Shown: one piece after another, positions 42,520 to 51,943 of the stretch
Numbering within the stretch: position 1 is the stretch's first letter
How the letters are laid out: each line of letters starts with the position of its first letter
Source of the DNA: CAUJGP01 sp964612425
Lineage (GTDB): Bacteria > Bdellovibrionota > Bdellovibrionia > Bdellovibrionales > Bdellovibrionaceae
Assembly: GCA_964612425.1 (NCBI GenBank)
Contig: CAZTDX010000003.1
Location: 1-64,000, forward strand
Direction of reading: 5' to 3'
Length of the DNA stretch: 64,000 nucleotides
Program-made: the position numbers and the translations under genes
Notes under the pieces: model-generated
What the model saw: the letters and a program-made list of their open reading frames with translations, nothing else
What the model was told of the DNA's origin: nothing
Database searches by the model: none

Positions 42520-44235
42520 TTAACGATCCAACTCTCCAGCAATCACGTTCATGCTAGCGACAGTCGCAACGGCATCTGCAATCAAACTCCCTTTCACCAC
42601 ACTCGGGAAAGACTGATAAATGGCAAAACACGGTGGTCGCACCTTTAATCGATAAGGATTCGCAGAACCATCCGACACCAGATAAAAACCTAATTCACCG
42701 TTAGCAACTTCAGTGGCATCATAAACTTCACCAACAGGAGGTCGAATGCCCTTAATGACCAACATGAAGTGGTTCATCAATCCTTCAATGTTACCGTACA
42801 CATCACGTTTCTCTGGTAACACAATATGTTTATCACGAATCGTAAAATCCCCTTCAGGTACATTCTTTGCTACTTGCTCGATGATTCGAAGGGATTGTCG
42901 CATTTCTTCAATACGAACTAAATAACGATCATAGATATCCCCATTGGTTCCAATCGGAATATCAAAATCGAGTTGTTCATAACCATAATAAGGTTGTGCC
43001 TTTCTTAAATCCAAAGCCACTCCAGAAGCTCGAAGTAAAGGCCCCGTATAACCCCACAAAATGGCATCTTCTTTTGAAACAGGACAAACACCTTCTGTGC
43101 GCTTTCTAAAAATTTTATTGCCAATCATAAGACGGTCAATCTCATCCACTTCAGCGCGCATGCGCTTGCAAAAAGCGAGCACATCATTAAACCAACCTGT
43201 CGGAGCATCTTGAGCCATTCCACCAACACGAGTGAGTGAAACTGTTAAGCGCGCACCACACAGTTTTTCAAATAACGTGTAAACTTCTTCACGATAAGTA
43301 AAGAGGTGGAAAAAACTGGTCAACGCTCCTAAATCCACGCCACCCGTGCCAACCGCAATAATATGATCAATCACTCTGGATAGCTCACATAAAATCACTC
43401 GCATGGCTTTTGCTTTGGGGGGAATATCAACACCCAAAAGTCTCTCTACTGTTTTGCAATATCCCACATTGTTCATCGGAGCCGAGCAGTAGTTGAGTCG
43501 ATCCGTATAAGGAATCACTTGATTATAAGGATGAGTTTCTGCCATTTTTTCAAAACAGCGATGCAAAAAGCCGATATCCACACCAGCTCTAACAATGGTC
43601 TCACCATCAAGCTCAGCCATCACTCGCAGTGTTCCATGCATGGCCGGATGAGATGGTCCGATATTAATTGGAACTAAGTTTTCATTTAAAACAGCGCCAT
43701 TTTCTGTTTCCGTATTATCAAAATGAACGGGTAAAACATCGGTACAATGTTGCTGTAAATCAGCTTCATAATCTTTTCTTAAGGGATGACCTTTAAATTG
43801 ATGGTGCGTGAGTATGCGACGCAAATTGGGATGGCCTCGAAAAACAATTCCAAACATATCATAAGCTTCTCGCTCGAACCAATCTGCACCCTTCCAAATC
43901 TTGATGGCAGAATCTATGGTTTCGCCTTCTCTCAGTGGCACTTTAATTCGTAGACGAGCACTGTCTTTTGAGGAAAAGAGGTGATAGACCACATCAAATC
44001 GCATTTCTCTGGCTGGGTAATCAACACCGCAAACATCCATTAAGAAATCAAAGTAATCGTTATTTTTTAATATTTTTAAAACTGGAATGATATCTTCGCG
44101 TCCAATGATAAGGACATAATCGTCATGACTCACAAAAAGATCCGCCTTTGGAAAAGGGGCGAGCTCTTTTTTCAGAAGATTAAACTTTTCGACATTCATC
44201 GTATTCACACTCATCGTATTAGTTGTCGCATTCAT
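42520..44235 (-). CDS. nuoC: NADH-quinone oxidoreductase subunits C and D, fused
   Basis: A 571-aa NuoCD fusion. Residues about 15-165 are the 30-kDa NuoC part (FEREAYDMFGIVFRGHPNLRRIL, HPLRKDYEAD), and the rest is the 49-kDa NuoD part (NIGPSHPAMHGTLR, HRCFEKMAETHPYNQVIPYTDRLNYCS, and the C-terminal DPVxGEVDR-like MNVIAGELDR). It forms the quinone-binding Q-module with NuoB. ATG 44235 overlaps the nuoB stop (ATGA). Fusion is as in E. coli and some other Gram-negatives; two separate genes are usual in many other phyla. Confidence 0.95.
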   Translation of the reverse strand: MNATTNTMSVNTMNVEKFNLLKKELAPFPKADLFVSHDDYVLIIGREDIIPVLKILKNNDYFDFLMDVCGVDYPAREMRFDVVYHLFSSKDSARLRIKVPLREGETIDSAIKIWKGADWFEREAYDMFGIVFRGHPNLRRILTHHQFKGHPLRKDYEADLQQHCTDVLPVHFDNTETENGAVLNENLVPINIGPSHPAMHGTLRVMAELDGETIVRAGVDIGFLHRCFEKMAETHPYNQVIPYTDRLNYCSAPMNNVGYCKTVERLLGVDIPPKAKAMRVILCELSRVIDHIIAVGTGGVDLGALTSFFHLFTYREEVYTLFEKLCGARLTVSLTRVGGMAQDAPTGWFNDVLAFCKRMRAEVDEIDRLMIGNKIFRKRTEGVCPVSKEDAILWGYTGPLLRASGVALDLRKAQPYYGYEQLDFDIPIGTNGDIYDRYLVRIEEMRQSLRIIEQVAKNVPEGDFTIRDKHIVLPEKRDVYGNIEGLMNHFMLVIKGIRPPVGEVYDATEVANGELGFYLVSDGSANPYRLKVRPPCFAIYQSFPSVVKGSLIADAVATVASMNVIAGELDR

Positions 44236-44837
44236 ACTGTTAACATTCCTTCTGGTGGTTTCCACTGGGCACGCCAAGGTCGAGGATGATTTTGCTCAAT
44301 CATACGTTGAAGCGCCATAATTCCGTCTAACACAGCTTCCGGCGTCGGAGGACAGCCTGGTACATAGACATCCACGGGAATAACTTTATCGCAACCCTGA
44401 AGCACATGATAAGCTCGATAAAAACCACCAGAGCTCGCACAAGCCCCCATCGATAAAACGTATTTAGGTTCCAACATTTGTTGATAGATACGCACCAAAA
44501 CCGGCGCCATTTTTTCTGTAATCGTACCAGCAACTAACAATAAATCGGCTTGACGGGGAGAAAATCTCACCACTTCCGCACCAAATCGAGCTAAATCGTA
44601 GCGCGGTCCCATCACCGACATTAACTCAATACCACAACAAGCTGTTCCATAGGGTAATGGCCATAGAGCATTTTTTCTTCCCCAGGCCACAATGTCTTCT
44701 AATCTGGTAGTTAAGGCAAAAGATCTCGATAGGTCCTCAGCGGATTGATCTCCTAGCATGGAGGAAGATGTGGATTGAGTCGTCATTGACGAAGAACCCG
44801 ATTTCGTTGAAACAGTTTTTGATTGCGACGGCTGCAT
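44232..44837 (-). CDS. nuoB: NADH-quinone oxidoreductase subunit B
   Basis: NuoB carries cluster N2, the last of the chain: TACCGIELMS, GACASSGG and PGCPPTPEAVL give the Cys ligands. From ATG 44837 (after GAGGAAA) it is 201 aa, with an N-terminal Ser/Thr/Gln-rich low-complexity tail of about 40 residues before the conserved fold (DIVAWGRKNALWPLPYG). It begins a minus-strand run nuoB-CD-E-F-G-I. No nuoA precedes it. Confidence 0.95.
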   Translation of the reverse strand: MQPSQSKTVSTKSGSSSMTTQSTSSSMLGDQSAEDLSRSFALTTRLEDIVAWGRKNALWPLPYGTACCGIELMSVMGPRYDLARFGAEVVRFSPRQADLLLVAGTITEKMAPVLVRIYQQMLEPKYVLSMGACASSGGFYRAYHVLQGCDKVIPVDVYVPGCPPTPEAVLDGIMALQRMIEQNHPRPWRAQWKPPEGMLTV

Positions 44838-45142
44838 AGTTTCCTCTTTAATAATGCTCTTCAACTCATTACACATATTTTGTTTGGAAAAATGAGTCCT
44901 ACAAAATATTGAAATTGATTTCAGACGCAGAGCATTTTCTTCAATTTTAAGTAAAAGTATCAACTGATTTTTGGCTTGTCATGAGATTACGAGGCTCAGA
45001 AACATAGTGTTATAAATTGATTTAATATTAAACAATTATTTTTTTTATTTGTATCTCTATTATTTTCCTCCCACAATTCGACAACAACACGTGAACACAA
45101 GAAGAGGGAAATCTTGTTTCACGCAAACTACGGAGGGAAAGA
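44838..45142. other. Divergent intergenic region, nuoB / subtilase
   Basis: About 305 bases, AT-rich. At 45090-45123 CGTGAACACAAGA pairs with TCTTGTTTCACG with one bulged base around a short loop, inside the presumptive 5' leader of the subtilase mRNA, just before the GGAGGG ribosome-binding site. It could influence translation or mRNA stability. I see no gene on either strand. Confidence 0.5.
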
Positions 45143-46639
45143 ATGAATAATATTTTTAAGAAGAGTGCCATCACTCTTGCCATTTCAATAGGCGTGACTG
45201 CAACATCAATGGCAAACACACAGGATCATTCTAAGGAGTATCTTGTAAAACTAGTGCCAGGAGCTGTGAGTAACTTTAGCATCATGAGCGATCTTGCTCG
45301 ACATGCAGGCAAAGCCGAAGTTCTAATTGGCGATTGGGTTAAAGTGACAGACACAAAAGGAAACCTTGATGCTCAAACTTTAGCAGAAAACACCACTTGG
45401 GTTGAGTATGTTCAACCGAACTACAAAATTAAATTATTAGAAAATTATAAAACAACAGATCCTATCCTTCTTCATCAAATTGCTATGGCCGGCGAAACTA
45501 ATCCTAGCCTAGCAAAACCCGACAATCCAGCCATTCCATCAGCGCCAGAAACAACTCGTGGCGATGATCCTCTTTTTAGCAAACAATGGGGAATGATCGA
45601 TAACCATGTTAAGGAAGCTTGGAACACGCCGAGTCTCTCTCCTTTTGCTGACAAGCCAATGGTGGTTGCTGTCATCGACACCGGTGTTGATTACACTCAC
45701 GAAGATTTACTTCCCAATATGTGGAGAAATCCCGGTGAAGTGGGCGTTGATCAAAATGGAAAAAACAAAGAAACAAACGGAATCGATGACGATAACAATG
45801 GTTACGTTGATGACGTTGTCGGATGGGACTTTGTTTCAAACGACAACAAACCTTTTGACCTTGCCGTTGATCCACTCGATCTACTTAAGGGCGGCGGAAA
45901 TCCTGGACATGGAACTCATTGCGCTGGAAACGTTGCAGCCTCTACTAATAATAGTAAGGGAGTTGTTGGAGTTTCCCCCAATTCAAAAATCATGGCTTTG
46001 CGTTTTATTAGCGACAAAGGACAAGGAACTACTGCTGACGCTATCAAAGCGATCAAATACGCTGTTGATAACGGAGCGATGGTGACTTCAAATTCTTGGG
46101 GTTCTGAAGGAGAAGATCCTAATGACAAGCAAGAAAACCAAGCTTTGCGTGATGCTATTAAATATGCTCAAGATAAAGGAGTTTTATTTATCGCTGCCGC
46201 AGGTAACGGTCACCAAGGTGTTGGCTACAATAACGATACTGATGCAAAACCCGCTTACCCTTCAAGCTATGATCACGAAAATATTGTGAGCGTTGCGGCG
46301 ATTGACTCTAATAACCAATTAGGCTCATTCTCTAACTGGGGAGTTAAAAGTGTTGATATTGGAGCCCCTGGAGTAAAAGTTTTTTCTACAACAGTTGGAA
46401 GCAACTATTCCGACACTGTTATTGATAAATTTGGAATCACTGTTTACTGGGATGGAACTTCAATGGCAACTCCCCATGTAGCAGGTGCTGCTGCTCTTTA
46501 CTGGTCTCATCATCCTGAAAAAACATGGCAAGAAGTTAAAGAAGCGATCCTTAAGAGTGCAAAACCAACTCCAGCTCTTAGCGGAAAAGTCAGCTCCAAC
46601 GGAAAGCTAGACGTTTTAGGTTTAATGAAATTGAACTAA
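45143..46639 (+). CDS. Exported subtilisin-like serine protease
   Basis: S8 peptidase of 498 aa. A signal peptide (KKSAITLAISIGVTATSMA) precedes an I9-like propeptide (about 27-100), then the catalytic domain with the triad Asp179 (VIDTGVDYTHED), His256 (GHGTHCAG), Ser440 (GTSMATPHVAG) and Asn355 in AAAGN. The NGIDDDNNGYVDD insert resembles a calcium-binding loop common in bacterial subtilases. It is secreted or periplasmic. The GGAGGGAAAG ribosome-binding site is strong and a clean terminator follows, so it is monocistronic. Its architecture is close to that of the subtilase at the right end, without the C-terminal fusion. Confidence 0.95.
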   Translation: MNNIFKKSAITLAISIGVTATSMANTQDHSKEYLVKLVPGAVSNFSIMSDLARHAGKAEVLIGDWVKVTDTKGNLDAQTLAENTTWVEYVQPNYKIKLLENYKTTDPILLHQIAMAGETNPSLAKPDNPAIPSAPETTRGDDPLFSKQWGMIDNHVKEAWNTPSLSPFADKPMVVAVIDTGVDYTHEDLLPNMWRNPGEVGVDQNGKNKETNGIDDDNNGYVDDVVGWDFVSNDNKPFDLAVDPLDLLKGGGNPGHGTHCAGNVAASTNNSKGVVGVSPNSKIMALRFISDKGQGTTADAIKAIKYAVDNGAMVTSNSWGSEGEDPNDKQENQALRDAIKYAQDKGVLFIAAAGNGHQGVGYNNDTDAKPAYPSSYDHENIVSVAAIDSNNQLGSFSNWGVKSVDIGAPGVKVFSTTVGSNYSDTVIDKFGITVYWDGTSMATPHVAGAAALYWSHHPEKTWQEVKEAILKSAKPTPALSGKVSSNGKLDVLGLMKLN

Positions 46640-46671
46640 TTTTATTGAGTTTCAATTATAACTGAACTTTC

Positions 46672-46705
46672 AAAAAGCGGCAGACTCAAACTCTGCCGCT
46701 TTTTT
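46672..46705 (+). terminator. Intrinsic terminator after the subtilase
   Basis: AAAAAGCGGCAGA (46672-46684) pairs perfectly with TCTGCCGCTTTTT, with a CTCAAAC loop and a T-run. A textbook GC-rich stem and U-tract, 30 bases after the stop codon. Confidence 0.9.
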
Positions 46706-46756
46706 ATTTCAAATCTATTCTTGCAGTCTCAATCAAAATCACTAAACTAATAGAGT

Positions 46757-48031
46757 ATGAAATATAAAACTCATTCTCTACAAGATGCCATTGCTATGAT
46801 TCCAAATACGGGCAGAGTCTTCATCCAAGGAGCAGCGGCCACCCCAAGCTTTTTAATCGAAGAACTTGCTCGGCAAAGCTCACGATTTTCAAATCTAGAA
46901 CTCATGCATTTACACACAATGGGGCCAGTTCCCTATGCACTCCCTCAATTTGAAAAGAATTTTCGAATTACTAATTTCTTTGTTGGAGCTAATCTTCGAA
47001 AATCTATCGACTACGATCGAATTGATTATATGCCTTGTTTTCTCTCCGAAATCCCAACAGTCCTTCGAAAAGGTCCAAGACAACCGCAAGCTGCACTCAT
47101 TCATGTATCACCACCCGATACCCATGGGTATTGCACTCTAGGGACCAGCGTTGATGTCACACGCGCAGCCATCGATACGGCTCCGCTTATCATTGCCCAA
47201 GTCAACCCACAGATGCCGCGAGTTCATGGCGATGGCGTCATTCATGTTAGCGAAATTGACGCTCTCGTTGAAGTTGATGCCGCTTTACCTGAGTCACCAC
47301 CGCTCGGCCTCACTCCTGCTGAAGAACAAATCGGAAAAAATATAGCTTCGATCATTGATGATGGAGCTACTTTACAAATGGGAATTGGTGCCATCCCAAA
47401 CGCTGTTTTAAAATTTCTAACCAATCACAAAGACCTTGGTATGCACACCGAAATGTGGACAGATGGTGCCCTTGACCTTATTGAAAAGGGTGTCATCAAT
47501 AACAGAAAAAAGCGAATTCATCCTCATAAAAGTGTTTCTACATTTTTATTTGGTACTAAAAAACTTTATGATTTTATTCATGATCATCCGGCTGTGATTC
47601 AGTTGGACGTGGCCTATGTTAATAATCCCACAGTGATCGCGCGGAACCCAAAGGTGACGGCCATTAATTCTGCCGTCGAAGTTGATCTTACCGGGCAAGT
47701 TTGCGCTGATTCGGTAGGGACACACATTATCTCCGGCGTTGGCGGACAAATTGATTTTATTCGCGGAGCTTCGCTTTCTGAAAAAGGAAAGCCCATCATT
47801 GCGATGACCTCAAGAGCACATAACAACATTCCCAGAATTGTTTCCTCACTAAAACAAGGGGCTGGAGTTGTTACCACCAGAGCGCACGTTCACTATGTAG
47901 TCACCGAATTTGGAGTCGCCGATCTTTTTGGTCGCACCATGAGCGAAAGAGCAAAAGCCTTAATTGAAATTGCACACCCCGATGACCGAGAAAATCTTGC
48001 TCGCGCCTGGCATGAAGAGATTCATTCATAA
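46757..48031 (+). CDS. Acetyl-CoA hydrolase/CoA-transferase family protein
   Basis: A 424-aa class I CoA-transferase fold enzyme, similar to acetyl-CoA hydrolases and 4-hydroxybutyrate CoA-transferases. The predicted catalytic Glu is in MHTEMWTDGALDLI; MGIGAIPNAVLKFL and ISGVGGQIDFIRGA are conserved family blocks for CoA binding. It would move CoA between small carboxylates in the cytoplasm; substrate not deducible. ATG start with weak ribosome-binding site, following a terminator, so it has its own promoter. A short unassigned ORF follows after 42 bases. Confidence 0.9.
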   Translation: MKYKTHSLQDAIAMIPNTGRVFIQGAAATPSFLIEELARQSSRFSNLELMHLHTMGPVPYALPQFEKNFRITNFFVGANLRKSIDYDRIDYMPCFLSEIPTVLRKGPRQPQAALIHVSPPDTHGYCTLGTSVDVTRAAIDTAPLIIAQVNPQMPRVHGDGVIHVSEIDALVEVDAALPESPPLGLTPAEEQIGKNIASIIDDGATLQMGIGAIPNAVLKFLTNHKDLGMHTEMWTDGALDLIEKGVINNRKKRIHPHKSVSTFLFGTKKLYDFIHDHPAVIQLDVAYVNNPTVIARNPKVTAINSAVEVDLTGQVCADSVGTHIISGVGGQIDFIRGASLSEKGKPIIAMTSRAHNNIPRIVSSLKQGAGVVTTRAHVHYVVTEFGVADLFGRTMSERAKALIEIAHPDDRENLARAWHEEIHS

Positions 48032-48073
48032 ATAAACTTATTTTATTTAATTAATGAAAAACTCCAACTTTCT

Positions 48074-48418
48074 TTGACGAATCAAATAAAAACAACAAAA
48101 GTTATTTATCATGAAAAAACTCCGGTCAAAGATGTTGGTACCGATCTTCAGCGCTACCAAGCGACCCAATACTTTGCAGAAACCTTTAATCGTTTAGCAG
48201 AAAACAAAGCCACCGATTTCGATCAAGAGTGCAATGGGTACCCCGTAGGCAAGAAAATACCCAAAAAATGGCTCACTGATTTTGACGCCTTCATGGACAC
48301 GAGAAAACCAGGATTACGAAATACGGGGCACACTAAAATGTTACTTAACGAAAAGGGCGAAGAAAAATTCTCAAGAGAAGAAAAAATGCAACTCATTGAA
48401 TTTCTAAAAACCCTCTAA
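48074..48418 (+). CDS. Hypothetical protein, 114 aa
   Basis: Open frame with a TTG start and no clear ribosome-binding site. The composition (Lys/Thr/Asp-rich, KVIYHEKTPVKDVGTDLQRYQATQYF, NGYPVGKKIPKKW) and the absence of a stop over 345 bases suggest a real gene, but I recognise no family. No signal peptide or TM. Same strand as the CoA-transferase, 42 bases downstream; possible operon partner. Its end converges with the chemoreceptor gene. Confidence 0.5.
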   Translation: MTNQIKTTKVIYHEKTPVKDVGTDLQRYQATQYFAETFNRLAENKATDFDQECNGYPVGKKIPKKWLTDFDAFMDTRKPGLRNTGHTKMLLNEKGEEKFSREEKMQLIEFLKTL

Positions 48419-48434
48419 AAAAATCAGTAAAATA

Positions 48435-50012
48435 TTAAGCAGCTCGTTTTAAATTTTTAATTTCATACTTTTGATATTGAAAATCTTGCTTAGAATGAGC
48501 GGCAGAAGATGATCCCGATAATAGTAACCTTAATTTATTGACTAATTCTTGCATTGAATTCGATTGCCCAGAAAGCTCTGTGCTTGCACTCGCCGCATCT
48601 TCCGAATTCCTTGCCGTGTCTTGTGTTGCTTTACTCAAGTTTTCAACGGCAGTATTTATTTCGCCAAGCCCCTGACTTTGTTCTGAGCTCGTCGATGAAA
48701 TAGAATTCACACTCTCCAGAATATCAGAAATCATATTTGAAACTCGCTCAATTTTAAATTGAGCATCTTTAGCTAATTCACTTCCCTTTTCAACTCGTTC
48801 ACGATTTTCTTTAGAAACCGACTCAGCTTCTTTAATACTATTTTTAACAATTTTAGAAATTTCAGATGCCGCTTGACCACTCATTTGAGCTAAGTTTCCA
48901 ACCTCTTGGGCGACGACAGCAAATCCTCGGCCCTGTTCTCCTGCACGTTCTGCTTCAACGGAAGCATTAAAGGATAGGAGTTGAGTTTTGAAAACAATAT
49001 CATCAATAATTTCTGTTTTCCCAGCAATCTCTTCAATAATTTTCACCAGCATTTCAATGCGTTTGTTTGAATCTAAAATTGTCGTCATAGCCTCTGATAA
49101 GTGATTCATGAAAATAGTCGCATCATTACTGAGCTGTTGAACTACTTTAGCCGACTCACTCGATTTTTTTGCCACCTCTGCATTATTATGAACATTGGCC
49201 ACCAAAGTTGAAAGAGACGTTGACGTTTCTTCAATAGTGCTTGCCTGCTCTTGCACCGCAGTAGATAACGATTCCGCCGACCGCGATAAACCAAAACTTG
49301 CCTGAGAGACTTGAGTACTTGAATGATCAATACTATCAGCAATAAATGTTAACTCTTTTGTCAAATTTCGTGCTAAATATATTCCTATAATTAGTGTCCC
49401 AAGAATTCCAATAACACCAAATAAAGTGCTCAAAAATAGAGAATTACTATTTGTTTTTTCAAATTGCTTTTTCTCGATTTCAACAATTTCGTAATTAATA
49501 GCAATAATCCTCGAAAATGAAATATTGGATTGATCTAAGACTGACGTTAATTCATTCTCAAAAACTTCCTTTGCCTCAACTTGCTGATTATCTCTTAGCT
49601 TAGAGAGAGTTTTTTTAACCGCTACTTCCCAAGCACCAGAGAGTGGAACAAAGAGGGACCATTGTTCTGATTCTTCCTTCGATTGCTCTAAGGGCAAGTA
49701 GATATCCCAACCTTTTTTATATTTTTCCAAATATGTTACTATGCGATTATTTAGTTCAATAAATTTAGTATTTTGATTATTGTAAACACTTTTAGAAAAT
49801 TCAATTTGAATAAGGTTGCGAGCTTCCTCCATTAACTGAAGTCCAAGAAGTGAGGGCACACGCACATCAGTTACTTGACTAGCCGATTTTGCAACTTGTT
49901 TTGTTACTAGAATTGAAGTCCCGACCAAAGCAATAATAAATAAACACGGAATCGCAATTAAGATTAGCATTTTTAGTCTAAACCCTTTAAACCAATTTGA
50001 AATTGAATCCAC
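48435..50012 (-). CDS. Methyl-accepting chemotaxis protein
   Basis: A 525-aa chemoreceptor: TM1 (about 14-34, MLILIAIPCLFIIALVGTSIL), a four-helix-bundle-type periplasmic sensor (about 40-190), TM2 (about 192-215), and a cytoplasmic coiled coil. The tip motif (FNASVEAERAGEQGRGFAVV) is the CheW/CheA-interacting hairpin. A HAMP domain is hard to see, so the TM2 to coil link seems short. The C-terminus has no CheR-docking pentapeptide. No che genes lie nearby. The ligand is unknown. Confidence 0.93.
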   Translation of the reverse strand: MDSISNWFKGFRLKMLILIAIPCLFIIALVGTSILVTKQVAKSASQVTDVRVPSLLGLQLMEEARNLIQIEFSKSVYNNQNTKFIELNNRIVTYLEKYKKGWDIYLPLEQSKEESEQWSLFVPLSGAWEVAVKKTLSKLRDNQQVEAKEVFENELTSVLDQSNISFSRIIAINYEIVEIEKKQFEKTNSNSLFLSTLFGVIGILGTLIIGIYLARNLTKELTFIADSIDHSSTQVSQASFGLSRSAESLSTAVQEQASTIEETSTSLSTLVANVHNNAEVAKKSSESAKVVQQLSNDATIFMNHLSEAMTTILDSNKRIEMLVKIIEEIAGKTEIIDDIVFKTQLLSFNASVEAERAGEQGRGFAVVAQEVGNLAQMSGQAASEISKIVKNSIKEAESVSKENRERVEKGSELAKDAQFKIERVSNMISDILESVNSISSTSSEQSQGLGEINTAVENLSKATQDTARNSEDAASASTELSGQSNSMQELVNKLRLLLSGSSSAAHSKQDFQYQKYEIKNLKRAA

Positions 50013-50181
50013 TACGGCACTCCTTTTTTTTCATACTAAAATCTAGTTTATTAAATATTTATAAATTCAAATCTAGGCCACTCTTCGTCAGTATGATAAA
50101 AAAGTGAAGTCTTTGAAGAAAACTATTAACACGACCAATTAAAATTTATTTAATCAATAATGAAAAACTTATATTCAATTT

Positions 50182-50775
50182 TTAAATTGCGGCTGATAAA
50201 ACAAATGAAATAATTGTAGATTCCCCTGTGAGTGGACAATTTATGGGAGAACCATAACATAGAATGGATGTCGTTGTAGCATTCGGGTTACTCATCTGTA
50301 CTTTTGAACTTTCGTATTGAAAATAGACTAGTGTTTTTTGATCAATCACAAAACCCAAGCCCCAACGATTCATTGACCCTTTCATTTGAAAATCAATTCG
50401 TTGTTCTTCAAGGACATGATAAGGATACCGCCCATACCAAATCGACCAACTACCAAAAGAGTATTTCAGGCCAAGACCACCGCTATAGGATGTAAATAAA
50501 CCTGATGTGATTGAAGTTCCATAGATAGAACTTTTATACATAACCTTAAAAGGACCACTGCGTGCATAATCAGCACCAATAAATAAAGAATTTAACTTTA
50601 ATCCAGTTTTGGCTCCCAGTAAATAGCCCATTCCCTCACCATCAATGATTGCTTTGTTGCCCAGAGACGTTGTTAGTTGACCATAGCCAAGATAAGGTTC
50701 GGTAAACCATTCTGCCTTTAAGGAGATAGAAAAAAAGAGGACAAGGAAACTGATAAAATATTGCCGATGGATCAT
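50182..50775 (-). CDS. Outer-membrane beta-barrel protein, 197 aa
   Basis: Signal peptide (MIHRQYFISFLVLFFSISLKA) then alternating strands with Gly/Tyr (YLGYGQLTTSLGNKA, YSGGLGLKYSFGSWSIWYG), typical of a small barrel; two Cys late (ILCYGSPINCP) may form a disulfide. ATG 50775 avoids overlap with the divergent FadL-like gene; the frame runs 12 codons further and would overlap by 14 bases. Divergent from the next two barrel genes, sharing a very short promoter region (22 bases). Family unrecognised. Confidence 0.65.
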   Translation of the reverse strand: MIHRQYFISFLVLFFSISLKAEWFTEPYLGYGQLTTSLGNKAIIDGEGMGYLLGAKTGLKLNSLFIGADYARSGPFKVMYKSSIYGTSITSGLFTSYSGGLGLKYSFGSWSIWYGRYPYHVLEEQRIDFQMKGSMNRWGLGFVIDQKTLVYFQYESSKVQMSNPNATTTSILCYGSPINCPLTGESTIISFVLSAAI

Positions 50776-50797
50776 TTTAAATGAGATTATATGATTA

Positions 50798-51940
50798 ATG
50801 ACATTTTTCAATCAAACAATTCTTATTTTAATAATACTTTCGCTATTTACTATTAATCTCTCAAAAAGTCGTGCTCAGTCACTCCCAATCACAACAACCG
50901 GTACATCTTATTACGGAACCTATAGTCATGCGCCTCAGGGTTCGACTCGCGCCATGGCTCTTGGCGGAGCCTATACAGGTCTCAGCGATGATGCTTCGGG
51001 AATTATCTACAACCCGGCAGGCCTCAGTCATGGGGTTTGGAGATTTGATTTTGGTAGCACCTCCAATAATACTATGAATCGTGAAGCCGACGTTAATCGT
51101 GATAATACCCTCGATGGCGTAAGCTTTCAATTTAACTTTTTAGCTGTCGCCGGAAGACTTGGCCCTCTCACCCTTGCTGTTGGAAAGAGTTCTCCCTACT
51201 CAACTGAAATTTACTCCCGAAGCTCACTCTTTCAGAGAGCAGGGATCAGCATACAAAATACGGATTATACAATTGCTTTTGCTCTCACTCCAAACTTTTC
51301 CATCGGAGCGACTCAGCACAATTCGGAATTAAATGAAAATTATTTAACTTACAACGAAACCTACTACCAAAGCATTCACAAAGGCCAGTACATGACCTAT
51401 GGAATCAGCTATCGCGCCGATAGAGATATGGGTTATGGTTTTTCCTACACCCCTAAAATGATCATCGATGTCCCTGATTCTGAAAATCAGGTTTCTAATG
51501 GAAATTTCACCACTAATCTTAATTGGTTTAGAGGTATTGCCCTTCCTGAACGTTATACCTTTGGTGGCTTTTTTAGAGGCTCAAGTGATTTGATGTATAT
51601 TGCCGATCTTGATTTTATTCGAGCGGTCGATAATTCTGTTCTCGTTGAAAGTCCTTTTGATAATCATAACTCTACTAACTATCAAGTAAAAACCAAACTC
51701 GTTCAAATTCCCCACGGCGGAATTGAATACACCGTTTTTTCACAGGCCAAAAAAACTTTTATTTGGAGACTGGGCAGCTACAAGGAGCCTGGGCGCATCG
51801 CTGGTGGCAGTGACCGTTTTCACTATACCATGGGCGTTGAATTACGCATTGGAGCTCTCGTTGTGAGTGCTTCGATGGATGAGGCCACTGGCTTTTCTAA
51901 CTCTTCGCAGTCAATAAATATTGTTTTGGGAGGCAGTTAA
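50798..51940 (+). CDS. OmpP1/FadL-like outer-membrane protein
   Basis: A 380-aa barrel precursor. After the signal (LIILSLFTINLSKSRA/QS) comes RAMALGGAYTGLSDDASGI, the hallmark at the start of OmpP1/FadL and PorV/PorQ-type proteins, then many alternating strands. It is an outer-membrane channel for hydrophobic substrates if FadL-like; the precise role is not clear. The next barrel gene starts 3 bases after its stop (TAACGTATG), so the two are co-translated. Confidence 0.8.
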   Translation: MTFFNQTILILIILSLFTINLSKSRAQSLPITTTGTSYYGTYSHAPQGSTRAMALGGAYTGLSDDASGIIYNPAGLSHGVWRFDFGSTSNNTMNREADVNRDNTLDGVSFQFNFLAVAGRLGPLTLAVGKSSPYSTEIYSRSSLFQRAGISIQNTDYTIAFALTPNFSIGATQHNSELNENYLTYNETYYQSIHKGQYMTYGISYRADRDMGYGFSYTPKMIIDVPDSENQVSNGNFTTNLNWFRGIALPERYTFGGFFRGSSDLMYIADLDFIRAVDNSVLVESPFDNHNSTNYQVKTKLVQIPHGGIEYTVFSQAKKTFIWRLGSYKEPGRIAGGSDRFHYTMGVELRIGALVVSASMDEATGFSNSSQSINIVLGGS

Positions 51941-51943
51941 CGT

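Noticed and set aside
45606..46085. A 159-aa frame inside the subtilase gene
   Set aside because: Overlaps the catalytic domain in another frame; no signal or family motif, and the subtilase frame is complete.
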